Origin: Piscicoccus intestinalis NBRC 104926
Lineage (GTDB): Bacteria > Actinomycetota > Actinomycetes > Actinomycetales > Dermatophilaceae
Assembly: GCF_001515525.1 (NCBI RefSeq)
Contig: NZ_BCNQ01000036.1
Location: forward strand, 1-43,276
Length of the DNA stretch: 43,276 nt
Direction: 5' to 3'
Below, in pieces: positions 22,277 through 30,180 of this stretch (position 1 is its first letter; each line of letters begins with the position of its first letter). The position numbers and the translations under genes were made by a program. The notes under the pieces were generated by a model. That model was not told the DNA's origin, made no database searches, and saw only the letters and a list, made by a program, of their open reading frames with translations.

Positions 22277-22741
22277 ATGGAGCAGTCCATCGAGAAGGTC
22301 GACGCGGCCCCTCGCGTCGTGGCCCTGCGAGCGCGTGTCAACGCAAGCGTGCACGAATTGTGGCGGATGTTGGCCAACCCCCACCGTCACCACGAGGTCG
22401 ACGGGTCCGGCACCGTCCAGACGCGTGTCATCGGCCCCCGCGAACTCGAACTCGGCGACCGGTTTCGCGTCGACATGCGCATGATGGGCGTTCCGTACGC
22501 CATCACCAGTACCGTCACCGCTCTCGAGCAGGACCGGCTCGTCGAATGGCAGCACCCCGGCGGCCACCGCTGGCGCTGGGAGCTCGAGGCCCAGCCTGAC
22601 GGCTCGACGATCGTCACCGAGTCGTTCGATTACTCGACCGCGCGGGCGCCGCGCATCATCGAGCGGATCAAGGCGCCCGAACGCAACGCAGTGAGCATTC
22701 GTGACAGCCTCGCCGCCTTGCAGCGACGATACGGAGGCTGA
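22277..22741 (+). CDS. SRPBCC (polyketide cyclase/dehydrase-like) family protein
   Basis: A 154-residue protein from ATG 22277 with AAGGGTGG upstream; GTG 22268 is in frame but less likely. It has a START-like fold: first strand and helix (VVALRARVNASVHELWRMLANPHRHHEVDG, in parts), then LELGDRFRVDMRMMGVPYAI, RLVEWQHPGGHRWRWELE and a long C-terminal helix. Family members bind small hydrophobic ligands; the ligand is unknown. It is a solitary gene convergent with the rhodanese gene. Confidence 0.82.
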   Translation: MEQSIEKVDAAPRVVALRARVNASVHELWRMLANPHRHHEVDGSGTVQTRVIGPRELELGDRFRVDMRMMGVPYAITSTVTALEQDRLVEWQHPGGHRWRWELEAQPDGSTIVTESFDYSTARAPRIIERIKAPERNAVSIRDSLAALQRRYGG

Positions 22742-22783
22742 CCGCTCACCTCCGGCAGGGAGCCGGACGGCGCCTCCGATCGC

Positions 22784-23125
22784 TCAGATGACGGTCGGGC
22801 AACCGGGTCCGTCGTGCGTCATCGGCCGGCCCGCGGCGTGCCAGGCCTGCATGCCGCCGGCGAGGTTCACGGCGTCGAAGCCCCGCGAGAGCAGGAACTC
22901 GACGATCCGCGAGGAGCGCCCGCCGCTGCGGCACACGACGACGATCTGTCGGTCGCGCGGTATCTCCGCCTGGCGAATGCCCACCTCGTCCATGGGGATG
23001 TGAAGTGCGTGGGGTGCCCGTCCTGCGGCCCACTCGTTGTTCTCGCGCACATCGAGCAGCGCCGCGTTGTCGGGGAGGGCGTCCTGCGTCACGGCAGGAA
23101 CGGCGTCTCGCGATTGCGTGCTCAT
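22784..23125 (-). CDS. Single-domain rhodanese-like sulfurtransferase
   Basis: A 113-residue protein from ATG 23125. A single rhodanese domain has the entry motif ALLDVRENNEWAAGRAPHALHIPMDEV. The active-site loop CRSGGRS has C65 as the persulfide-carrying Cys, followed by FLLSRGFDAVNLAGGMQAW. The positively charged six-residue loop fits thiosulfate sulfurtransferase activity rather than phosphatase activity. The longer in-frame opening to 23353 lacks conserved sequence and a ribosome site. It is probably a cytoplasmic sulfur carrier. Confidence 0.88.
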   Translation of the reverse strand: MSTQSRDAVPAVTQDALPDNAALLDVRENNEWAAGRAPHALHIPMDEVGIRQAEIPRDRQIVVVCRSGGRSSRIVEFLLSRGFDAVNLAGGMQAWHAAGRPMTHDGPGCPTVI

Positions 23126-23226
23126 GCGCAAAGTCTTCCACCCCCACCCCGGCGTCGTCAGGACTTCTGGCCCGGTGGTGCCCGAATCTGCACGCTTTGG
23201 GTGAGCTGACCCCGTGTCGCACAGGT

Positions 23227-24087
23227 CTACTTCAGGAGACGGCTCATTCGGCGGTCGGCCAACGGCCTGCCGCCGGTCTGGCACGTCGGGCAGTACTGCA
23301 GCGACGAATCCGCGAACGACACCTCGCGCACGGTGTCGCCGCACACCGGGCACGGCTGGCCGGCGCGGTCGTGCACCGCCATCCCGGCCCGCTTCGCGTC
23401 CTTCAACTCCGCCGCCGGCTTGCCCGAGGCCGCCGCAACCGCACGGTGAAGTGTGCGAAGTATCGCCTCGTGGAGCCGGGCCACCGCCTGCTCGTCGAGC
23501 GAGCCCGCGAGCGCGAACGGCGACATCTTCGCCGCGTGCAGGATCTCGTCGGAGTAGGCGTTGCCGACGCCGGCGATGACGCTCTGGTCGCGCAGCAGCC
23601 CCTTGAGCTGCTTCTTGCGGTCGGCGAGGATGCCGGCGAGCGCCTCCACCGTGAAGTCCGGCGACAGCGGGTCGGGCCCCAGGCTCGCGATCCCGGGCAC
23701 CGCCGCCGGATCCTCGACCAAGTAGACCGCCAGGCCCTTCTTCGTGCCCGCCTCGGTGAGGTCGAAACCCGAATCGTCGGAGAACCGAACCCGCAGCGCG
23801 ATCGGCGAACGTCCCGGGCGCAGACGGGCTTTCGGCGCCGTCTCCGACCAGCGCAGCCAGCCGGCCCGGGCCAGGTGGAAGATCAGGTGCAGCCCGTCGC
23901 AGTCGATGTCGACGAACTTGCCGTGCCGCCCCACCCCGGCCACCATGAGCCCGACGAGCGCGTCCGGAGCCGGGTCGTACGTCTTGAGCACCGCCACCGA
24001 CCCGAGCTCCACGCCGGTGATCGCCAGCCCGTCCAGACGCGTGTCGAGGAAGTCCGACAGCGCCTGCACCTCGGGCAGCTCGGGCAT
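23227..24087 (-). CDS. Fpg/Nei-family DNA glycosylase
   Basis: A 286-residue base-excision repair enzyme. It has the PELPEV N-terminus with catalytic Pro2 and Glu3, and K57 in GRHGKFVDID. The helix-two-turn-helix reads QSVIAGVGNAYSDEILHAA, and the C-terminal zinc finger has Cys pairs CPVC and CPTC. It removes oxidised bases and cleaves the abasic site. The sequence resembles the actinobacterial Fpg/Nei group; which lesions it prefers is not readable. It lies just downstream (4 bases) of the App1-like gene, so the two are co-transcribed. Confidence 0.9.
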   Translation of the reverse strand: MPELPEVQALSDFLDTRLDGLAITGVELGSVAVLKTYDPAPDALVGLMVAGVGRHGKFVDIDCDGLHLIFHLARAGWLRWSETAPKARLRPGRSPIALRVRFSDDSGFDLTEAGTKKGLAVYLVEDPAAVPGIASLGPDPLSPDFTVEALAGILADRKKQLKGLLRDQSVIAGVGNAYSDEILHAAKMSPFALAGSLDEQAVARLHEAILRTLHRAVAAASGKPAAELKDAKRAGMAVHDRAGQPCPVCGDTVREVSFADSSLQYCPTCQTGGRPLADRRMSRLLK

Positions 24088-24091
24088 CGGC

Positions 24092-25210
24092 TCAGAGCAC
24101 TTCCTGGCCGCGCAGCACCGCCCGCACCTTCGGCAGCAGCCCGTAGCCGTCGGGCGCCCGCACCACCGGCACCGGCCGGTGCACCTTGGGCAGGAAACCC
24201 TCGTTGGAGACCGGGATGCCGTGGCTGAGCACCTGCTCGGTGGGGGTCAGTTCGCGGATCGCGATCGCCCGCACGACATCGGCCCGGTCGCGCGCGAAGT
24301 CGCCGTAGATCTTCGGGTCGTGCTGCCCGTCGTCGCCGACGAGCACCCAATGGATGTGCGGGAACTCGCGGGCCAGCCGGTGCAGCGTCGTGCGCTTGTG
24401 GTCCTGCCCCGAGCGGAACCAGCCGTAGTTCGTCGGCCCCCAGTCGGTCAGCAGCAGCGGACCCGAGGGGTAGCCGTGCCGCTTGAGAAAGCGGGTCAGC
24501 GTGCCGCACGTGTTCCACGCCCCGGTCGACAGGTAGAAGATCGGGGCGCCCTCGTGCTCGGCGAGCAGCTCGCGGTACATCGGCGCCATGCCCGGCACGA
24601 TGTGGCGCGCCTGCTCGTGGCGCATGAACGTGTTCCACGCCGCGATGAGCGGTCGCGGCAGCGACGTGATGAGCACCGTGTCGTCGATGTCGCTGACGAG
24701 CCCGAAACGCACCGAGCCGGAGATGATCCGCACCTTCGCCTTCGCCGGCCGGCCGTCGCGCGGGCTGATCGTCACCGAGTGCCAGCCCGGCTCCAGGCCG
24801 TGGTCGGTGATCGTCAGGTCGATGTAGCCGCTGCGGTCCGTCGTCGTCTCGTAGTCGGTGCCGTTGATGCTGACGACCACGGGGTGGTCCATCGCCTGGG
24901 CCGTCATGAACGCCCGCCACCCGCGCAGTCGCTCCTCGGCCCGCTCCCGCAGCGTCGCGTTCGCGTCGATGCGCTCGTCGAGGGCCGCCGGGTCCTGGTT
25001 CGGCGGGGTCTGCGGCTCGTCGGTGTCCTGGCGCGAGAGCAGCACCCGCCCCAGCACCCGCAGGAACGTCTCGCCGCCGTACCCCGGATAGCCGATCGCC
25101 CGGCAGGTCCACCCCCACTGATCGCGCAGCACGCCCGTGAGGCGACGGTTCATCACGTCTTCCATTCGCGCCGCGGCGTGTAGGCGAGCCATGGGAAGAC
25201 GGTAGTCCAT
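24092..25210 (-). CDS. App1-family (DUF2183) phosphatidate phosphatase-like protein
   Basis: About 372 residues from ATG 25210; ATG 25276 and 25192 are alternatives, none with a strong ribosome site. The N-terminal half contains a beta-rich region (VVVSINGTDYETTTDRSGYI). The catalytic HAD-type motif SDIDDTVL (D174, D176) begins the DUF2183 domain, which continues with FYLSTGAWNTCGTLTRFL and VLVGDDGQHDPKIYGDFA. App1 in yeast is a Mg-dependent phosphatidate phosphatase, and bacterial members are assumed to be related phosphatases. It is co-directional with the Fpg/Nei gene and divergent from the SMP-30 gene. Confidence 0.85.
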   Translation of the reverse strand: MDYRLPMARLHAAARMEDVMNRRLTGVLRDQWGWTCRAIGYPGYGGETFLRVLGRVLLSRQDTDEPQTPPNQDPAALDERIDANATLRERAEERLRGWRAFMTAQAMDHPVVVSINGTDYETTTDRSGYIDLTITDHGLEPGWHSVTISPRDGRPAKAKVRIISGSVRFGLVSDIDDTVLITSLPRPLIAAWNTFMRHEQARHIVPGMAPMYRELLAEHEGAPIFYLSTGAWNTCGTLTRFLKRHGYPSGPLLLTDWGPTNYGWFRSGQDHKRTTLHRLAREFPHIHWVLVGDDGQHDPKIYGDFARDRADVVRAIAIRELTPTEQVLSHGIPVSNEGFLPKVHRPVPVVRAPDGYGLLPKVRAVLRGQEVL

Positions 25211-25269
25211 GTGGTCCGGATCGATCGGTGCGAGAGGGTGCAAGCGGGTGCAGGTGGTGCGCGCCCGTG

Positions 25270-26124
25270 ATGCCATGGGGCATGGGCAGCGTCGAGAACG
25301 TCACCGGACCGCAGGCCTTCCACGCCGAGGGGCCGGTGTGGCACCCCGGGTGGGGCGGACTGCGCTATGTCGACCTGACGGCGGGCGACCTGCTCACCCT
25401 CACCGGAGACGGTGTCACCCGCCGCCACGTCGGCACCGTCGCCGCGTTCGTGCGCCCCCGCCGCGACGGCGGCTTCGTCGTCGCCCTCGAACACGCGCTG
25501 GCCCTCGCCGACGACGAGCACAGTGAACTGCGCGTCATGCGACCGGTCGTCACCGATCCAGCCGTGCGCTTCAACGACGGCACGTGCTCACCCGACGGCA
25601 CGCTGTACGGCGGCACGATGGCCAACGAGCAGACGCCGGGCGCCGGGGTCTTGTACCGCTTCGGTGCCACACTCGATGCCGCGGAGCCGATCGAGACGGG
25701 CGTGACCGTCTCCAACGGGATCGGGTTCGCACCCGACGGCACGCTCGCCTACTACGCCGACACCCCGACCGGTCGCATCGACGTGTTCGACAACGTCGAC
25801 GACCGTCTCGTGGAGCGCCGCCCGTTCGTCGAGACCGGCGCGAATCCCGACGGGCTGTGCGTCGACGCCGAGGGCGGGGTGTGGGTGGCCTGCTACGGCG
25901 ACTCCCAGGTGCGCCGCTACGGCCCCGATGGCCGGCTCGAGGCCGTCGTCGAGGTGCCGGTGACCAACGTCACGGCCTGCACGTTCGGCGGCGACGACCT
26001 GGCCACGCTCTACATCACGACCACGCGCGAGAACGTGCCCGAGGGTGAGCAGCCCGACGCCGGAAGCGTTTTCGCCACCCGCCCGGGCGTGCGCGGGCTG
26101 CCGGTCGCGCCGTACGCCGGCTGA
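25270..26124 (+). CDS. SMP-30/gluconolactonase-family protein
   Basis: A six-bladed beta-propeller protein of about 284 residues. Conserved family marks are AEGPVWHP with the metal-binding Glu, VRFNDGTCSPDGTLYGGTM, TVSNGIGFAPDGTLAYYADT with metal-binding Asn and Asp, and NPDGLCVDAEGGVWVACYGDSQV. These indicate a divalent-cation lactone hydrolase acting on sugar lactones. ATG 25270 and ATG 25282 are both possible starts; GTG 25228 would almost abut the divergent App1-like gene. No sugar-catabolic partner is adjacent, so the substrate is open. Confidence 0.82.
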   Translation: MPWGMGSVENVTGPQAFHAEGPVWHPGWGGLRYVDLTAGDLLTLTGDGVTRRHVGTVAAFVRPRRDGGFVVALEHALALADDEHSELRVMRPVVTDPAVRFNDGTCSPDGTLYGGTMANEQTPGAGVLYRFGATLDAAEPIETGVTVSNGIGFAPDGTLAYYADTPTGRIDVFDNVDDRLVERRPFVETGANPDGLCVDAEGGVWVACYGDSQVRRYGPDGRLEAVVEVPVTNVTACTFGGDDLATLYITTTRENVPEGEQPDAGSVFATRPGVRGLPVAPYAG

Positions 26125-26632
26125 CCCGGGCGGCGAAGGCCTGCTGGGCCGCGTCGTCGCAGGTCATCGGCACTCTCACATCCGTAGCGCCACGGCCGAT
26201 GGGGCCGGAGGACAGCCGGTGCCCCGTGTGATCACGCCCGTGATCCGACGCCTGCGGGGCGCCGCGGATGGGGGGATTGGCCGTCATGGGCTCGAGGTCC
26301 GCGTGGACTCACGGTGCCCGGCCGCGCGCTGCCCGCATCTCCGGCGGCGGGTGCCGCCGATGAACGGGGGCCGACCCACCCGGCGGGTGAGCCGCGGGTA
26401 CGCTCCCGCGCCGCGGACCAGGCGCTATCCGACTCCGCCGCGTGCCCTCGGGGCGACCGGGCGTGGACTGCGCCCCCGGCCGCCGGCGATCAGTCGCGAC
26501 CACGTGCGGCTGCGCCGGCCCACCGGCGTCGGCTGCCGACACACCCAGGGGCTGGAGGAGGTTTGGTCGGCGCGACACCGGGGTACGGTCGGATTCGCCC
26601 TATCCGACTCCTTCCCCTCCCCGAGGAGCTTC
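26125..26632. other. Gene-free GC-rich stretch upstream of the YihY/BrkB gene
   Basis: About 500 bases with no recognisable protein in any frame; the long open frames here are by-products of GC richness. It holds a palindrome, GATCACG and CGTGATC around CC (26230-26245). The 11-mer TATCCGACTCC occurs twice (near 26428 and 26600), the second just ahead of the next gene's ribosome site. The stretch may carry the promoter of the YihY/BrkB gene, but no clear -35/-10 pair is seen. Confidence 0.4.
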
Positions 26633-27727
26633 ATGACCGGCCAGAGTGAGGAACGGGCGGCCGAGAAGGCCGACACGGCCCCGCCCCCCGATGCCCCCGA
26701 AAAGCCCGACAGCCCGGCGGAACTCACCAAGCCGTCGTGGACCTACACGCTGAAGAAGGCGTTCAACGAATTCACCCGTGACCAGTGCACCGACCTGGCC
26801 GCGGCCCTGACCTACTACTCGGTGCTCGCGATCTTCCCGGCGCTGCTGGCGCTCGTCTCCCTCCTCGGCGTGTTCGGCCAGGGCGAGAGCACCGTGCAGT
26901 ACCTGATGAACATGATCGGGGAGTTCGTGCCCCGCGACGCGCTCGACCAGGTGCAGCCGGTCATCGACCAGATGGTCAACACCCGGGCCGCCGGGTTCGC
27001 GCTCATCGCCGGTCTGCTCGGTGCCCTGTGGTCGGCCTCCGGGTACATCAACGCGTTCAGTCGCGCGATGAACCGCGTCTACGAGATCCCCGAGGGTCGC
27101 CCGATCTGGAAGCTGCGGCCGCTGTTCCTCGCCCTGACCCTCGTCATCCTGCTGCTCGTCGTCGTCGTTATCATCGGGCTCGTCGTCAGCGGCCCGGTCG
27201 CGCAGACCGTCGGCGACCTCGTCGGGCTCGGCAGCTTCACCGTCATGCTGTGGGACTGGCTCAAGTGGCCGGTGATCCTGCTCATCGTCATGGGCATCAT
27301 CGCGCTGCTGTACTACGTCACCCCCAACGTGCAGCAGCCGAAGTTCCGGTGGGTGTCCGTCGGGTCCCTCGTGGCGATCGTCGTGTGGGCGCTGGCCTCG
27401 TTGGCGTTCGGCTTCTACGTCGGCAACTTCGGCAACTACAACGCGACGTACGGTGCGCTGGCCGGCGTGATCATCGCGCTGCTGTGGCTGTGGCTGACCA
27501 ACCTCGCGCTGCTGTTCGGCGCGGAGGTCGACGCCGAGCTCGAGCGGGCCCGCCAGCTCCAGGCCGGCATCAAGGCCGAGAAGACGCTGCAACTGCCGCC
27601 GCGCGGCACGAGCGCCAGCGACAAGGCCGCCGCCAAGCGCGACGAACTCATCGACCAGGGCCGCCAGATCCGCCTCGAGAACGAGGCCACGCAGGAGTCG
27701 GCCAAGGAGTCCGATACGCGCGAGTGA
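26633..27727 (+). CDS. YihY/virulence-factor BrkB-family membrane protein
   Basis: A 364-residue inner-membrane protein from ATG 26633 with GAGGAG upstream. After a charged Pro/Ala/Lys-rich N-terminus come six membrane spans with family marks DLAAALTYYSVLAIFPALLAL, ALWSASGYINAFSRAMNRVYE, YYVTPNVQQPKFRWVSVG and LYVGNFGNYNATYG-like FGFYVGNFGNYNATYGAL, in parts. A charged, helical cytoplasmic tail of ~70 residues follows. The physiological role of the family is not settled. A strong hairpin terminator lies 11 bases after the stop. Confidence 0.9.
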   Translation: MTGQSEERAAEKADTAPPPDAPEKPDSPAELTKPSWTYTLKKAFNEFTRDQCTDLAAALTYYSVLAIFPALLALVSLLGVFGQGESTVQYLMNMIGEFVPRDALDQVQPVIDQMVNTRAAGFALIAGLLGALWSASGYINAFSRAMNRVYEIPEGRPIWKLRPLFLALTLVILLLVVVVIIGLVVSGPVAQTVGDLVGLGSFTVMLWDWLKWPVILLIVMGIIALLYYVTPNVQQPKFRWVSVGSLVAIVVWALASLAFGFYVGNFGNYNATYGALAGVIIALLWLWLTNLALLFGAEVDAELERARQLQAGIKAEKTLQLPPRGTSASDKAAAKRDELIDQGRQIRLENEATQESAKESDTRE

Positions 27728-27738
27728 ACGCGTCCATC

Positions 27739-27776
27739 GACGGGGCCGGGTGATCTTCGGATCATCCGGCCCCGTC
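27739..27776 (+). terminator. Strong terminator after the YihY/BrkB gene
   Basis: A 16-bp stem (27739-27754 with 27761-27776, one G-T wobble) closes on the loop CTTCGG, a very stable UUCG-type loop. A short T-containing stretch follows on the + strand. It separates the YihY/BrkB gene from the hairpin-array transcription unit. Confidence 0.8.
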
Positions 27777-27809
27777 GTATATCCAGCTGGCGCACAGCAG
27801 GTTTCACGA

Positions 27810-27854
27810 CTTGTCGACAAGCATTGTTGGCAATGGACGAGCGTTCAGTACGCT
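27810..27854 (+). promoter_or_regulatory. Predicted promoter of the hairpin-array RNA, with palindromes
   Basis: TTGGCA (27827-27832), a 16-base spacer and TACGCT (27849-27854) form a plausible promoter with start near 27861. TTGTTG at 27825 with an 18-base spacer is an alternative -35. Directly upstream is a 12-bp perfect palindrome, CTTGTCGACAAG (27810-27821), and CATTG/CAATG (27822-27835) overlaps the -35, suggesting regulation. This segment is clearly more A/T-rich than its surroundings. Confidence 0.5.
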
Positions 27855-27860
27855 TGCACA

Positions 27861-28217
27861 AGACGGGCGTTAAGGAAGGTCGTGGGGGCGACCGACCGAC
27901 ACGGCGCAGTCACCGGCCTGGGGAGGCCGGGCACGACGGCGGAGTCCGATCGGCTGGGGGGGCCGAGGGGTGACGCCGACAGGGGGAACGGGCTGGGGGA
28001 GCCCGAGCAGTTGGGGACACGGGCTGGGGGAGCCCGAGCAGAACAGGGCTGGGGGAGCCCGATCGTTGGGGGAAGACCCGGGCAACCGGGAGCACCAAAG
28101 GGAGGGGAGCAGGCGCAACGGCCATTCCCTCGCGACGGGGGTACGCGAGGGCACGGGCAGGGCGCTTCGACACTTCAGAGGACGGCGGGATCGCGTTGGG
28201 GAACGCGGTCCCGCCGT
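27861..28217 (+). ncRNA. Candidate non-coding RNA made of G-loop hairpins (unrecognised)
   Basis: A ~360-base unit with its own predicted promoter and terminator and no convincing protein. At least seven short hairpins expose a GGGG or GGGGG loop: 27878-27893, 27913-27930, 27950-27966, 27989-28005, 28020-28036, 28046-28060 and 28127-28151. The terminator 28182-28217 has the same kind of loop. Stems differ in sequence but keep pairing, and the spacing of the three nearly identical units (31 and 26 bases) is not a multiple of three, which argues for RNA structure rather than coding. On the opposite strand the loops would be CCCCC, recalling the actinobacterial 6C RNA, but with many more hairpins. 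An alternative Gly/Arg-rich ORF (GTG 27882 to 28286, AAGGAAGG upstream) has odd codon use. The strand and function are inference. Confidence 0.5.
28182..28217 (+). terminator. Terminator of the hairpin-array unit
   Basis: A 16-bp stem (28182-28197 with 28202-28217, one T-G wobble) closes on a GGGG loop. The bases after it (CGTCGTGTG) lack a T run, as usual in high-GC genomes. It sits about 80 bases before the inositol monophosphatase start. Confidence 0.75.
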
Positions 28218-28298
28218 CGTCGTGTGCGGGCTCCGGAATCGGGGTCGGGCCAGGGGTCACCCGGCATCGCCCAGGGCCGGTTGTGAGAACGTGGGGCC

Positions 28299-29078
28299 GT
28301 GGACACCGACTCCGTGCTCGCCCTCATCCAGGACGTCGCCGCGCAGGTCATCACCCCGCGATTCCGCAGTCTGCGGTCCGAGCAGGTCATGGAGAAGAAC
28401 CCCGGTGACCTCGTCACGGTCGCCGATCGGGAGGCCGAGGCGATCATCGCGGCCTGGCTGCGCGAGCGGCAGCCCGACGCGCTCGTCGTCGGCGAGGAGG
28501 CGACCGCCGCCGACCCGGGACTGCTGGACCGGCTCGGCGAGGCCCCCCACGCCTGGCTCATCGACCCCGTCGACGGCACGAAGAACTTCGTCCACGGCCG
28601 CACCGACCACGCCGTCATGGTCGCCGAACTGCGCTCCGGGGAGTGCGTGCGCGGCTGGATCTGGCAACCGGAGTACGAACTGGCCTACGTGTGTGAGCGC
28701 GGCGCCGGCCTGACCCGCAACGGGGAGCCGGTGACGCGCCCGGCGCCCGAGATCGACCCCGCCTCCCTGCGGGCGGTTACGTCGCGGCCCGACCAGGAGG
28801 GTCGACACGGCACGCTGCAGTTCGGGCGAACCGCGTGGTGCTGCGGGGTGGACTACCCGATGCTCGCCGAGGGCCGTGTCGACGCCATCGCCTACAGCCG
28901 CGGACTGCCGTGGGACCACGCCGCCGGGAGCCTGTTCGTCGAGGAGATCGGCGGGGTGGTGCGGCACCTGGACGGTTCGCGCTACCTGCCCGGCACGGCG
29001 CACGCGTCGGTCGGTGGGCAACTCGTCGCCGCCGCGAGCCCGCAGGCGTGGGAGTACGTCGTCGCCCAGCTGCGGTGA
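28299..29078 (+). CDS. Inositol monophosphatase-family phosphatase
   Basis: A 259-residue protein from GTG 28299. The metal-binding motifs are all present: VVGEEAT with the first Glu, WLIDPVDGTKNFVHG (the DPxDGT core), and the second signature LPWDHAAGSLFVEEIGG. It belongs to the Mg-dependent inositol/histidinol-phosphate/PAP phosphatase superfamily; the substrate could be inositol-1-phosphate, histidinol phosphate or PAP. Its start is close to the terminator of the hairpin-array unit. The mutarotase-like gene follows after 21 bases and may be partly co-transcribed. Confidence 0.88.
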   Translation: MDTDSVLALIQDVAAQVITPRFRSLRSEQVMEKNPGDLVTVADREAEAIIAAWLRERQPDALVVGEEATAADPGLLDRLGEAPHAWLIDPVDGTKNFVHGRTDHAVMVAELRSGECVRGWIWQPEYELAYVCERGAGLTRNGEPVTRPAPEIDPASLRAVTSRPDQEGRHGTLQFGRTAWCCGVDYPMLAEGRVDAIAYSRGLPWDHAAGSLFVEEIGGVVRHLDGSRYLPGTAHASVGGQLVAAASPQAWEYVVAQLR

Positions 29079-29099
29079 ACCGGCGCTACCGTCGGTGCC

Positions 29100-29990
29100 A
29101 TGACGCACACCGATGACGTGCAGCTGCCCGAACTGCCCGACGGCGTGAGCCTGGTCGAGGGGGAAGGTGGGCTGCCGGCGGTCGCCGTGCACACCGACTC
29201 CGTTGTGGCGCAGGTGTATCTGCAGGGGGCGCATGTGACCTCCTGGGCGCCCGCCGGGGCGACGGAGGTGCTCTGGCTCAGCCCGACGTCGTCGTTCGCG
29301 CCGGGCAAGGCCATTCGCGGGGGTGTGCCGCTGTGCGCGCCATGGTTCGGGCCCGGGCGCGACGGGGACAAACCGGTGGCGCACGGGTGGTTCCGCACCG
29401 CCACGTGGCGGCTGGCCTCGGCACGGCGGGACGGCGGCGACGTGGTGCTGCGGTTCACGCTGTCGGGCGCGGACGCGCAGGTGCCGGCCGGTGAGCCGTC
29501 CAATGTGAGCGCGGAGTACGTCGTGCGGGTGGGTCGTGAGCTCGAACTCGCGCTGACGATCACCGCGGGGGTCGACGGGCTGCTCATGGAGGAGGCGCTG
29601 CACAGCTATTTCGCCGTCTCCGACGTGCGGGGTGTGCGGGTCGAAGGGCTTGCGGGGCACCGGTATACGGACAAGGTGAGCGACTCGCAGGAGGTGCAGT
29701 CCGGCGACCTGCGGCTGGCGGGGCGCACCGACCGGGTGTACGACCACTCGCGGGTCGCCACGGTCGTCGACGAGGGCTCGGGGCGGCGGATCGTCGTCGC
29801 CAAGGAGGGGTCGGACAGCACCGTCGTGTGGAACCCGTGGGAGGCCAAGGCCGCCGAGTCCGCCGACATCGGTGACGCGTGGCCCGGGTTCGTCTGCGTC
29901 GAGGTCGCCAACGCGCTCGACCACTACGTCGTGCTGGGGCCGGAGATGCCGCACACCATGGTCGCGACGGTTCGCGTCGAGTCGCTCTGA
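29100..29990 (+). CDS. D-hexose-6-phosphate mutarotase (aldose 1-epimerase family, YeaD-like)
   Basis: A 296-residue protein. YeaD-like features include AQVYLQGAHVTSWAP, VLWLSPTSSFAPGKAIRGGVPLCAPWFGP, VAHGWFRTATW with the catalytic-region His, EEALHSYFAVSDVRGVRVEGLAG, and VWNPWEAKAAESADIGDAWPGFVCVE, in parts. It interconverts anomers of hexose 6-phosphates. There is no ribosome site. A -10-like TACCGT (29087-29092) sits seven bases before ATG 29100, so an internal leaderless start is possible besides read-through from the phosphatase gene. It is convergent with the tartrate dehydrogenase gene across two hairpins. Confidence 0.9.
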   Translation: MTHTDDVQLPELPDGVSLVEGEGGLPAVAVHTDSVVAQVYLQGAHVTSWAPAGATEVLWLSPTSSFAPGKAIRGGVPLCAPWFGPGRDGDKPVAHGWFRTATWRLASARRDGGDVVLRFTLSGADAQVPAGEPSNVSAEYVVRVGRELELALTITAGVDGLLMEEALHSYFAVSDVRGVRVEGLAGHRYTDKVSDSQEVQSGDLRLAGRTDRVYDHSRVATVVDEGSGRRIVVAKEGSDSTVVWNPWEAKAAESADIGDAWPGFVCVEVANALDHYVVLGPEMPHTMVATVRVESL

Positions 29991-30027
29991 GTCTCGAATC
30001 GTCGACCGTCACCGCAGGCGGTTCTGT

Positions 30028-30063
30028 GGGGTGACCGCTCGGCGGCCGTCGAGCGGTCACCCC
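30028..30063 (+). terminator. Terminator hairpin 1 between convergent genes
   Basis: A perfect 13-bp stem (30028-30040 with 30051-30063) and 10-base loop lie 38 bases after the mutarotase stop. The stem contains the 10-mer GTGACCGCTC, which recurs in the second hairpin at 30122. Confidence 0.75.
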
Positions 30064-30121
30064 TGGGTTTGGCGAGGAGAACCGGGGTCGCTGACCTGCG
30101 GTGTTGCGAGGAGCGACCAAC

Positions 30122-30143
30122 GTGACCGCTCGCGAGCGGTCAC
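30122..30143 (-). terminator. Terminator/palindrome 2 between convergent genes
   Basis: GTGACCGCTC (30122-30131), GC, and GAGCGGTCAC (30134-30143) form a 22-base perfect palindrome 37 bases beyond the end of the leftward tartrate dehydrogenase gene. It uses the same arm sequence as hairpin 1, so the two may also cross-pair. Confidence 0.65.
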
Positions 30144-30180
30144 CGCCCAGACCCGTGTGGGAGACGTGGCGGCGAGCCCG

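Noticed and set aside
26045-26632. Possible N-terminal extension of the YihY/BrkB protein
   Set aside because: The extension is Arg/Pro/Gly rich with no conserved sequence, while ATG 26633 has GAGGAG at the right distance.
27870-28154. Minus-strand 94-residue frame across the hairpin array
   Set aside because: Its Pro/Leu-rich sequence simply translates the C-rich complement of the hairpins; no ribosome site or family similarity.
27861-28217. Identity of the hairpin array as RNase P RNA, tmRNA, SRP RNA or 6C RNA
   Set aside because: Hallmark conserved segments of the first three are absent. 6C has two C-loop hairpins, not seven or more, and the better promoter points to the strand with G loops.
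30089-30103. 15-base match to the dispersed repeat (9420-9434)
   Set aside because: The similarity stops at once on both sides; it is too short to call a third copy.
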